From JAUASV01 sp047605685 (GTDB taxonomy: Bacteria; Actinomycetota; Actinomycetes; Actinomycetales; Microbacteriaceae), in contig JASGFF010000063.1 in assembly GCA_047605685.1 (NCBI GenBank), positions 1 to 15,488 on the forward strand: a stretch of DNA of 15,488 nt, given 5' to 3'. The position numbers and the translations under genes are program-made. Below, piece after piece: positions 6,654-12,371 of the stretch. Within the stretch, counting starts at the first letter, position 1. Every line of letters begins with the position of its first letter. The notes under the pieces are model-generated. The model made no database searches. It was given only the letters and a program-made list of their open reading frames with translations, and was not told the DNA's origin.

Positions 6654-7130
6654 CTACTCCCCGCGGTCGGCCCGGTGGGCGATCGCGCGCTCGGCCTCGC
6701 GGCGGTCCTGGCGCTCGCGCAGCGTCTGGCGCTTGTCGTACTCGCGCTTGCCCTTCGCCACCGCGAGCTCCACCTTCGCCCGGCCGTCGCTGAAGTAGAT
6801 CTGCAGCGGGATGAGCGTGTAGCCGCCCTGGGCGACCCTCTGGGCGATCTTGACGATCTGCTGTTTGTGCAGCAGCAGCTTGCGCTTGCGCCGGGTGGCG
6901 TGGTTCGTCCATGAGCCGCTGCCCCACTCCGGGATGTGCACCGCGTCGAGCCAGGCCTCGCCGCCATCGATGAAGGCGTAGCCGTCGACGAGCGAGGCGT
7001 GACCCTCCCGCAGGCTCTTCACCTCGGTGCCGCTCAGCACGAGGCCGGCCTCGTAGGTGTCCTCGATGGTGTAGTCGTGCCGCGCGCGACGGTTGGTCGC
7101 CACGACCTTCCGCCCCTGTTCCTTCGGCAT
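6654..7130 (-). CDS. smpB: SsrA-binding protein SmpB
   Basis: SmpB binds tmRNA and delivers it to stalled ribosomes for trans-translation. The 158 residues match the family. Visible motifs: VVATNRRARHDYTIEDTYEAGLVL split over strands 1-2, GTEVKSLREGHASLVDGY (35-52), HIPEWGSGSWTNHATRRKRKLLLH in the centre, and the basic C-terminal tail GKREYDKRQTLRERQDRREAER, which enters the decoding site. The ATG at 7130 has GGGAG 5 bases upstream. It follows ftsX by 106 bases in the ftsE-ftsX-smpB order common in actinobacteria. The tmRNA gene, often close by, was not found in this window. Confidence 0.97.
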   Translation of the reverse strand: MPKEQGRKVVATNRRARHDYTIEDTYEAGLVLSGTEVKSLREGHASLVDGYAFIDGGEAWLDAVHIPEWGSGSWTNHATRRKRKLLLHKQQIVKIAQRVAQGGYTLIPLQIYFSDGRAKVELAVAKGKREYDKRQTLRERQDRREAERAIAHRADRGE

Positions 7131-7166
7131 GACAGCTCCCTCGCCCCTCGGATCGGACGGCCGTCG

Positions 7167-7172
7167 AGTCTA
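7167..7172 (-). promoter_or_regulatory. Putative -10 element (TAGACT) for smpB
   Basis: On the minus strand TAGACT lies 36 bases upstream of the smpB ATG, after the hairpin that follows ftsX. It suggests smpB can be transcribed independently of ftsEX. No clear -35. Confidence 0.35.
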
Positions 7173-7203
7173 TCGCGGCACCGGCACCGCGGGCGTCGGC
7201 GTC

Positions 7204-7221
7204 CCGGCGGGATCCCGCCGG
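7204..7221 (-). terminator. Perfect 18-base palindrome after ftsX
   Basis: CCGGCGGGATCCCGCCGG is fully self-complementary and begins 16 bases after the ftsX stop. A second copy of GCCGGCGGGAT lies directly between it and the stop, so two alternative hairpins can form. Likely a terminator or attenuator of ftsEX, though an operator-type palindrome cannot be excluded. Confidence 0.6.
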
Positions 7222-7236
7222 CAGTATCCCGCCGGC

Positions 7237-8160
7237 TCAGACCCGCAGGTACCGTCGGATCGCGAAGCCCGCGGACGCCGCGGCGAGCAGCCCGCCCACG
7301 AGGATGAGCACCGGCACGACCACGACGGCGTCGTCGAGGCCCACCAGAGCCACCGTCGAGGTGGCGCCGAGCGCCTCGCGCAGGTAGCCGCGCACGAAGA
7401 AGTGCACGATGGCGAGGATCGCCCCGCTCGCGAGCACCGAGCCGATCACGGCGGCGAACACGCCCTCGAGGATGAACGGCGCCTGGATGTAGGCGTTCGA
7501 GGCGCCGACCAGTCGCATGATGCCGAGCTCGCGGCGCCGCGAGAACGCCGAGAGCCGGATGGTGGTGGCGATGAGCAGCGCCGCGGCGACGAGCATGAGC
7601 GCCGCGAGCCCCACGGCCGTGAAGCTCGCGGCGTTGAGGATCGCGAAGATCTGGTCGAGGTACTTGCGCTGATCGTCGACCGACTGCACGCCGGGCATCG
7701 AGCCGACCGCCTCGGTGATCACCTCGGCCTGCGAGGGGTCGACGAGCTGCACCCGGAAGCTCTCCGGCAGCAGCTCCGGCGTGATGAAGTCGCCGTAGGA
7801 CGAGTCGCTGAACTGGTCCTTGAGGTTGTCGTACGCCTGCTGGTGGTCCTCGAACTCGACGTTCTCGACGTAGGGGGCGAGGGCATCCGACTCCAGCTGC
7901 GCCTGGATGGCGGCCTTCTGGTCGTCCGTCGCCTCGACGCCGCCGCAGGGGTCGCCGGTGTCGAGGGTGGTGCACAGGTAGACCGCCACCTGGGCCTTGT
8001 CGTACCAGTAGCCCTTCATCTGCACGATCTGCTGCTGCAGCATGATCGCCGCGCCCACGAACGTGAGCGAGATGAAGGTCACCAGCACCACCGAGATGAC
8101 CATCGAGACGTTGCGGCGCAGGCCCGTCGCCGCCTCGCCGATGACGAGTCGGAGCCTCAC
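7237..8160 (-). CDS. ftsX: Cell division ABC transporter permease FtsX
   Basis: FtsX is the membrane partner of the FtsE ATPase. The complex sits at the divisome and activates peptidoglycan hydrolases from inside; it does not transport a substrate. The 307-residue protein has the expected topology: TM1 at about 21-43, a large extracellular loop (44-175), and TM2-4 at about 180-200, 228-255 and 279-300. The LSAFSRRRELGIMRLVGAS segment (203-221) is the conserved coupling region after TM2. The loop carries Cys63 and Cys72, which could be disulfide-bonded, and actinobacterial loops contact NlpC/P60-type hydrolases. The start is GTG at 8160, overlapping the ftsE TGA by four bases (GTGA), so translation is coupled. 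Confidence 0.96.
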   Translation of the reverse strand: MRLRLVIGEAATGLRRNVSMVISVVLVTFISLTFVGAAIMLQQQIVQMKGYWYDKAQVAVYLCTTLDTGDPCGGVEATDDQKAAIQAQLESDALAPYVENVEFEDHQQAYDNLKDQFSDSSYGDFITPELLPESFRVQLVDPSQAEVITEAVGSMPGVQSVDDQRKYLDQIFAILNAASFTAVGLAALMLVAAALLIATTIRLSAFSRRRELGIMRLVGASNAYIQAPFILEGVFAAVIGSVLASGAILAIVHFFVRGYLREALGATSTVALVGLDDAVVVVPVLILVGGLLAAASAGFAIRRYLRV

Positions 8161-8891
8161 CGCGGCGCACCGCCGGCGAGCCCGAAGCCCTGCACCACCG
8201 GGATCGCCTGCGTCTGGTAGCCGCCGTGGCGCTCGTCGCGCACCACCTGCCCGCTGATGAGCTCGACGACCCGGCGCTTGGCCGCGTCGACGATGCCGGC
8301 GTCGTGGGTGGCCATGATCACCGTCGTGCCGCCGATGTTGATCCGCTCGAGCAACGCCATGATGCCGGCGGACGTCGCCGGGTCGAGGTTGCCCGTCGGC
8401 TCGTCCGCGAGCAGCACGGCCGGCTTGTTCACCACGGCCCGGGCGATGGCGACGCGCTGCTGCTCCCCGCCGGAGAGCTCGTGCGGCAGCCGGGACGCCT
8501 TGCCGGCCAGGCCCACCATCTTGAGCACGTCGGGCACCGCCTCCTGGATGAAGCCCCGGCTGCGGCCGATGACCTGCAGCGTGAAGGCGACGTTGTCGAA
8601 GACGCTCTTCTGCGGCAGCAGCCGGAAATCCTGGAACACGACGCCGAGGTTGCGCCGGAAATAGGGCACCTTGCGGCTCGGCATCCGACCCAGGTCCTGG
8701 CCGAGCACATGGATCGTGCCGCGCGAGGGCCGTTCCTCCTTGAGGACGAGACGCAGGAAGCTCGACTTGCCGCTGCCGGAGGCGCCGACGAGGAAGACGA
8801 ACTCGCCCTTCAGGATCTCGAGGCTCACATCGCCGAGCGCCGGCCGGGCGTTGCCGGCGTAGTACTTGCTCACGGAATCGAAGCGGATCAT
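8157..8891 (-). CDS. ftsE: Cell division ATP-binding protein FtsE
   Basis: FtsE is the ABC ATPase that drives FtsX. The 244-residue protein has Walker A GASGSGKS (36-43), Q-loop VVFQDFRLLPQKSVFDNVAF (84-103, Gln87), signature LSGGEQQR (139-146), Walker B AVLLADEP (158-165) and H-loop THD (His196). The QDFRLLP sequence after the Q-loop is typical of FtsE rather than LolD or MacB. The last 25 residues form a tail beyond the core fold, as in actinobacterial homologues. The ATG at 8891 has only a weak ribosome binding site; TAGCCT lies 8 nt upstream, so the mRNA may be leaderless. It is first in ftsE-ftsX(-smpB). Confidence 0.97.
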   Translation of the reverse strand: MIRFDSVSKYYAGNARPALGDVSLEILKGEFVFLVGASGSGKSSFLRLVLKEERPSRGTIHVLGQDLGRMPSRKVPYFRRNLGVVFQDFRLLPQKSVFDNVAFTLQVIGRSRGFIQEAVPDVLKMVGLAGKASRLPHELSGGEQQRVAIARAVVNKPAVLLADEPTGNLDPATSAGIMALLERINIGGTTVIMATHDAGIVDAAKRRVVELISGQVVRDERHGGYQTQAIPVVQGFGLAGGAPR

Positions 8892-8899
8892 CGCCTGCC

Positions 8900-8905
8900 A
8901 GGCTA
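8900..8905 (-). promoter_or_regulatory. Putative -10 element (TAGCCT) for ftsE, leaderless spacing
   Basis: TAGCCT on the minus strand ends 8 nt before the ftsE ATG. Transcription would begin at about the start codon. Confidence 0.5.
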
Positions 8906-9009
8906 GGCGCGCCGGGGTCGCGGCCGTCGCAGCGACATGCGACCGGATGCCGGGAACTTGCCCGGGCCCGGCGGGGCCGGGCGAGGTGCGATGTGGGTGC
9001 GACGTGCCC

Positions 9010-9015
9010 TAGGGT
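9010..9015 (+). promoter_or_regulatory. Putative -10 element (TAGGGT) for the PH-like membrane protein gene
   Basis: TAGGGT ends 7 nt before GTG at 9023. There is no Shine-Dalgarno before that codon. The position fits a leaderless transcript starting on the G of the GTG. Confidence 0.5.
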
Positions 9016-9022
9016 CTCGACC

Positions 9023-9634
9023 GTGCGCCGTGTCCACCGCTCCCCCTCGCTGCGCGGCTGGCGCTCCAGCTCGTCGCACGGCTGGAGGACCCTGCCGGCG
9101 ACGGCGGCGCTCGGCGCCGCGATCGCGCTCGTCGGCTCGGTCGGGCAGCACCGCCCGGCCGGTGCCCTCGCGGCGAGCGTCGTCGTCTCGGCGGCGCTGT
9201 TCGCCCTCGTCACCGCGATCGCGCTGCTGCTGGCGCGCACGTCGCGCCTCGTGGTGGACGGAGCGCATATCGAGCACCGTCAGCTCGGCCCGACGCGGCG
9301 TGTGACGGTCGGGCCCGGCTGGCGGCTCATCGAGTACCGGCGCGGCGTCGGCCGGCAGATGCGCTGGCTGTGGGCGCTGTTCGACCCGGACGACGTGCCG
9401 CGCCTCATCCTCAACGGCACGATGTGGCCCCGCGCGACGCTCGAGGCGGCCCTCGCCGGCACCGGGGTGGCGCTGTCCAGCGCCCGGGACCGCGCAATGC
9501 GGGACCTGCCCCTCGACGAGCTCGCCCGCGAGCAGCTCGAGGCCTTCGGCGAGGCGAGCGACGAGGTGCTCGGCGAGCGCCTGCTCGACGCGAGCGTGCC
9601 GCCGATGCCGACACGGGCGGTGGCGGAGGGGTAG
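9023..9634 (+). CDS. Small membrane protein with a PH-like domain
   Basis: The 203-residue product has two N-terminal hydrophobic helices (about 23-41 and 46-71). A predicted beta-rich region follows (75-150) with LVVDGAHIEHRQLGPTRRV, WRLIEYRRG and LILNGTMWPRATLEAAL, resembling the small bacterial PH-type domains that follow paired TM helices in actinobacterial membrane proteins. The acidic helical C-terminus (155-192) has many Glu/Asp. No catalytic motif is visible. The GTG at 9023 was chosen over GTG 8993 because the TAGGGT element lies between them. The gene is divergent from ftsE and convergent with prfB, breaking the usual prfB-ftsE neighbourhood. Function unknown; the PH-like call is by pattern only. 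Confidence 0.75.
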   Translation: MRRVHRSPSLRGWRSSSSHGWRTLPATAALGAAIALVGSVGQHRPAGALAASVVVSAALFALVTAIALLLARTSRLVVDGAHIEHRQLGPTRRVTVGPGWRLIEYRRGVGRQMRWLWALFDPDDVPRLILNGTMWPRATLEAALAGTGVALSSARDRAMRDLPLDELAREQLEAFGEASDEVLGERLLDASVPPMPTRAVAEG

Positions 9635-9647
9635 AGGGTCACTCCCC

Positions 9648-9672
9648 CCGGCCGCGGCACAGCCGCAGCCGG
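9648..9672 (+). terminator. Terminator of the PH-like membrane protein gene
   Basis: An 11-bp stem with one mismatch (CCGGCCGCGGC against GCCGCAGCCGG) and a 3-base loop begins 13 bases after the stop at 9632-9634. Confidence 0.6.
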
Positions 9673-9685
9673 CGCTGGGGTCGCG

Positions 9686-9708
9686 GCGACGGTCCACCGG
9701 ACCGTCGC
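9686..9708. terminator. Distal copy of the duplicated terminator hairpin
   Basis: A perfect 10-bp stem, GCGACGGTCC / GGACCGTCGC, with a 3-base loop. Identical to the hairpin at 9736-9758. Confidence 0.75.
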
Positions 9709-9735
9709 TCACAGCTCCACCGCGCTGGGGTCGCG

Positions 9736-9758
9736 GCGACGGTCCACCGGACCGTCGC
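9736..9758 (-). terminator. Proximal prfB terminator hairpin
   Basis: The same perfect 10-bp stem and 3-base loop, directly abutting the prfB stop codon (9759-9761). No U-tract follows. Confidence 0.78.
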
Positions 9759-10865
9759 TCACAGCTCCACCGCGCGCTTGCGCCAGCGGATACCGGCGTT
9801 GATGAAGCCGTCGAGCTCGCCGTCGAACACCGTCGCCGGGTTGCCCACCTCGTACCCGGTGCGGAGGTCCTTGACGAGCTGCTGGCCGTAGAGGAAGTAG
9901 GAGCGCATCTGGTCGCCCCAGCTCGCGGTGATCGTGCCGGCGAGCTCCTTCTTCTTCGCCGCCTCCTCCTCGCGCTTGAGCAGCAGCAGGCGCGTCTGCA
10001 GCACCCGCATCGCGGCGGCACGGTTCTGGATCTGGCTCTTCTCGTTCTGCATCGACACGACGATGCCGGTGGGCAGGTGGGTGATCCGCACGGCCGAGTC
10101 GGTGGTGTTCACGCTCTGCCCCCCCGGCCCGGAGGAGCGGAACACGTCGACACGGATGTCGCCCTCGGGCACCTCGACCCCCTGGGCCTCCTCCATCACC
10201 GGGATGACCTCGACGGCGGCGAAGCTGGTCTGCCGCTTGTCGGCGGCACCGAAGGGACTGATCCGGGCCAGCCTGTGGGTGCCGGCCTCGACGCTCAGCG
10301 TGCCGAAGGCGTACGGGGCATCCACCTCGAACGTCGCCGACTTGATGCCGGCGCCCTCGGCGTAGGAGGTGTCCATGACCTTCACCGGGTACCCGTGCTT
10401 CTCGGCCCAGCGCAGGTACATCCGCATGAGCATCTCCGCGAAGTCGGTGGCGTCGTCACCGCCGGCCCCCGAACGGATCGTGACGACCGCGCCGCGGTCG
10501 TCGTACTCGCCGTTGAGCAGCGTCTGCACCTCCAGGTCGTCGAGCACCGACTGGATCGCGTCGAGCTCCGAGCGCACCTCGGACGCCGCGGCCGCGTCAT
10601 CCTCCTCGCGGGCGAGCTCCGCCATGACCTCGACGTCGTCGAGCCGGGACGCGAGGTCGGTGACACGCCCCAGCTGCACCTGCGCGTGACTGAGCGCCGA
10701 GGTGACCTTCTGCGCGGACTCGGGGTCGTCCCACAGGTCGGGGGCGCCGGCCTTCTCGCTCAGCTCCGCGATCTGAGCGCGCAGCCGGTCCACGCCGACC
10801 ACGGCCTGGATGTCGTCGAGGGTGGAGCGCAGCGACGTCAGCCGCTCGGAGATGTCGAGTTCCAT
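9759..10865 (-). CDS. prfB: Peptide chain release factor 2
   Basis: RF2 recognises UGA and UAA and triggers peptidyl-tRNA hydrolysis. The 368-residue protein has the N-terminal helical domain (1-110), the RSGAGGDDATDFAEMLMRMYLRWAE-type segment, the SPF tripeptide (in RISPFGAADKRQTSF) that defines RF2 over RF1, and the catalytic GGQ loop (SSGPGGQSVNTTDSAVRI). The coding frame is continuous: the +1 programmed frameshift near codon 26 of many RF2 genes is absent. The start is ATG at 10865 (MELDISERL); the long in-frame upstream extension overlaps the MFS gene and is not RF2-like. TAGGCT lies 10 nt upstream and no Shine-Dalgarno is evident. The stop is inside an exact 50-bp duplication. Confidence 0.97.
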   Translation of the reverse strand: MELDISERLTSLRSTLDDIQAVVGVDRLRAQIAELSEKAGAPDLWDDPESAQKVTSALSHAQVQLGRVTDLASRLDDVEVMAELAREEDDAAAASEVRSELDAIQSVLDDLEVQTLLNGEYDDRGAVVTIRSGAGGDDATDFAEMLMRMYLRWAEKHGYPVKVMDTSYAEGAGIKSATFEVDAPYAFGTLSVEAGTHRLARISPFGAADKRQTSFAAVEVIPVMEEAQGVEVPEGDIRVDVFRSSGPGGQSVNTTDSAVRITHLPTGIVVSMQNEKSQIQNRAAAMRVLQTRLLLLKREEEAAKKKELAGTITASWGDQMRSYFLYGQQLVKDLRTGYEVGNPATVFDGELDGFINAGIRWRKRAVEL

Positions 10866-10875
10866 GGCGGCGTAC

Positions 10876-10881
10876 AGCCTA
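10876..10881 (-). promoter_or_regulatory. Putative -10 element (TAGGCT) for prfB
   Basis: TAGGCT on the minus strand lies 10 nt upstream of the prfB ATG, which would give a 5' leader of only a few bases. It faces the MFS promoter within a 94-base divergent intergenic region. Confidence 0.45.
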
Positions 10882-10943
10882 CCGGCGCCCGCTCCGCCGC
10901 CCGACGGCGGGGCCCGCCGCGGGAGCCCGCTGGCCAAGGCGAG

Positions 10944-10949
10944 TAGCCT
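10944..10949 (+). promoter_or_regulatory. Putative -10 element (TAGCCT) for the MFS gene
   Basis: TAGCCT lies 10 nt before ATG at 10960. GAGGA also sits 4 bases before the ATG, so the element could be a promoter for a near-leaderless mRNA, or translation may use the GAGGA site on a longer mRNA from another promoter. Confidence 0.4.
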
Positions 10950-10959
10950 CGAGGACGCA

Positions 10960-12168
10960 ATGCCGACCGACACCGAGTTCCGCATCCGGTCGATCGTCCT
11001 TCCGACCCTCGCCCCCACGCTGCTGTTCGCGATCGGCGAGGGCGCGATCATCCCGGTGCTGCCGGCGATCGCCGCGCACCGGCACGCGAGCCTCGCGGGC
11101 GCCGGCCTGGTCGCTGCCATGATCATGCTCGGCACCCTCCTCGGCGACCTGCCGAGCGGCCGGGTCATCCATCGCATCGGCGAACGCCGCGCCATGATCG
11201 CCGCCTGCCTCGTCGCGGCGGCAGGGCTGCTGCTGGCCCTCGCCGCCCCGAACGCCTGGCTGCTCGCGGCCGGCATCCTGCTCGTCGGCATCGCGACGGC
11301 GATATTCGCGCTCGCCCGGCACGCCTTCCTCGCCACCGCCGTGCCGCTCTCGCACCGGGCCCGCGCGCTCGCCACGCTCGGCGGCACCTTCCGGCTGGGC
11401 TATTTCATCGGACCGTTCCTCGGTGCCGCGCTCATCGGCCTCACCGGCTGGACCGAGTGCGTCTTCCTCGTGCACCTGACCGGCATCGCCGGCGCGCTGC
11501 TGCTGCTGGTGCTGCAGCGCGACCCGAGCGAGCGCATCGCCCGGCTGCGCGGCGCGGATGACGTCGGCCGTCCCGCCGGGCTGCTGGCGACGATCCGGGC
11601 GAACCGCCGCGTCCACGCGACGATCGGCCTCGGCGCCATGTCGCTGTCCGCCCTGCGGGCGAGCCGCGGCGTCGTGCTGCCGCTGTGGGCGGTGAGCATC
11701 GGCATCGACGAGGTGCACACCTCGCTCATCGTGGGGCTCGCCGGCGCGATCGACGTCGCGCTGTTCTACCTCGGCGGGCAGCTCATGGACCGCTTCGGCC
11801 GAGCCTGGACCGTGGTGCCCTCCACGCTCGGGCTCGCGCTGTGCTTCCTGGTGCTCGCCGTCAGCCGGGCCGCGGCGGACCCGGTGGCCTGGTTCGTCGG
11901 CGTCGCCGTCGCCTGCTCGCTCGCGAACGGGCTCGGCGCCGGCATCCTGATGACGATCGGCGCGGACCTGGCCGACCCGCGCAGCCCGGCGACCTTCCTC
12001 TCCGCCTGGCGGTTCCAGACCGACACCGGGCAGGCGGGCGCCTCGCTCGTCATCGCGGGCGTGACCGCGGCGCTCGGACTGCCCGTCGCGGTCGCCGTGA
12101 TGGGCGTGATCGGGCTCGCCGGTGCCGGGATGCTCTGGCGGCACGCTCCGCGCACGCCCCGGCGCTGA
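10960..12168 (+). CDS. MFS transporter, drug-exporter-like
   Basis: This 402-residue integral membrane protein has about twelve hydrophobic segments, the size and spacing of the major facilitator superfamily. The loop after TM2 has GDLPSGRVIHRIGERR (62-77), matching MFS motif A, and the second half repeats a weaker version, GGQLMDRFGRAW (272-283). TM1 contains FAIGEGAIIPVLP, and the TM5 region has LGGTFRLGYFIGPFLGAAL, similar to motif C of 12-TM drug:H+ antiporters. The substrate cannot be deduced from the sequence. The ATG at 10960 is preceded by GAGGA. It is divergent from prfB by 94 bases; a nested inverted repeat starts 34 bases after the stop. Confidence 0.9.
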   Translation: MPTDTEFRIRSIVLPTLAPTLLFAIGEGAIIPVLPAIAAHRHASLAGAGLVAAMIMLGTLLGDLPSGRVIHRIGERRAMIAACLVAAAGLLLALAAPNAWLLAAGILLVGIATAIFALARHAFLATAVPLSHRARALATLGGTFRLGYFIGPFLGAALIGLTGWTECVFLVHLTGIAGALLLLVLQRDPSERIARLRGADDVGRPAGLLATIRANRRVHATIGLGAMSLSALRASRGVVLPLWAVSIGIDEVHTSLIVGLAGAIDVALFYLGGQLMDRFGRAWTVVPSTLGLALCFLVLAVSRAAADPVAWFVGVAVACSLANGLGAGILMTIGADLADPRSPATFLSAWRFQTDTGQAGASLVIAGVTAALGLPVAVAVMGVIGLAGAGMLWRHAPRTPRR

Positions 12169-12201
12169 GGCACGACCGCCACCCGCCTGGCACCGCAGCC
12201 A

Positions 12202-12262
12202 GCCGAAACGTCCCAATTGGGACGTTTCGCCGCGCGAGCCGTCCCAATTGGGACGTTTCGGC
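12202..12262. repeat. Nested inverted repeat with two AATT-centred palindromes
   Basis: Two perfect 23-bp inverted arms (12202-12224 and 12240-12262) flank a 15-base spacer. Each arm contains the 16-base perfect palindrome CGTCCCAATTGGGACG (12209-12224 and 12240-12255). At the first copy the palindrome extends to 26 bases (12204-12229) through the adjoining TTTCG. The AATT and AAA/TTT steps stand out in GC-rich surroundings. It lies between convergent gene ends, so it may act as a bidirectional terminator. The internal palindromes also suit a dimeric DNA-binding protein or an extragenic palindromic repeat family. Confidence 0.95.
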
Positions 12263-12310
12263 GGCAGGCAGGGGTCCGCCGGGGCCACCGTCCGGGCCAC
12301 AGGGCAGACA

Positions 12311-12365
12311 CGGCTCGGGCCGTGCGGGCCGCCCGCGGGAGCGGACGGTCGCACGGCCCGAGCCG
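12311..12365 (-). terminator. Terminator of the propeller gene
   Basis: A perfect 16-bp stem (CGGCTCGGGCCGTGCG / CGCACGGCCCGAGCCG) encloses a 23-base loop, ending 6 bases from the stop codon at 12372-12374. Strong stem, no U-tract, unusually large loop for a terminator. Confidence 0.65.
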
Positions 12366-12371
12366 GTGCGA

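Larger units (their letters stand above)
9672..9775. repeat. Exact 50-bp tandem duplication at the prfB 3' end
   Basis: Bases 9672-9721 recur without change at 9722-9771, and identity continues to 9775 (54 bases at offset 50). Each copy contains one complete hairpin and the sequence for the last prfB codons and stop. The proximal copy (9722-9775) is the functional gene end; the distal copy carries a fossil of the same codons. Confidence 0.97.

Noticed and set aside
8916..8982. Hairpins in the ftsE upstream region as a riboswitch
   Set aside because: If ftsE is leaderless these are not transcribed with it; stems are short or mismatched and match no known aptamer.
9759..10865. Programmed +1 frameshift in prfB
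   Set aside because: The RF2 frame is continuous from the start codon through the N-terminal domain, with no in-frame UGA.
10866..11387. N-terminal extension of prfB
   Set aside because: Antisense to the MFS gene and unlike RF2, which begins normally at 10865.
12202..12365. Insertion sequence or integron-like ends
   Set aside because: The two inverted repeats flank no transposase and each is a self-contained hairpin; no target duplication was seen.
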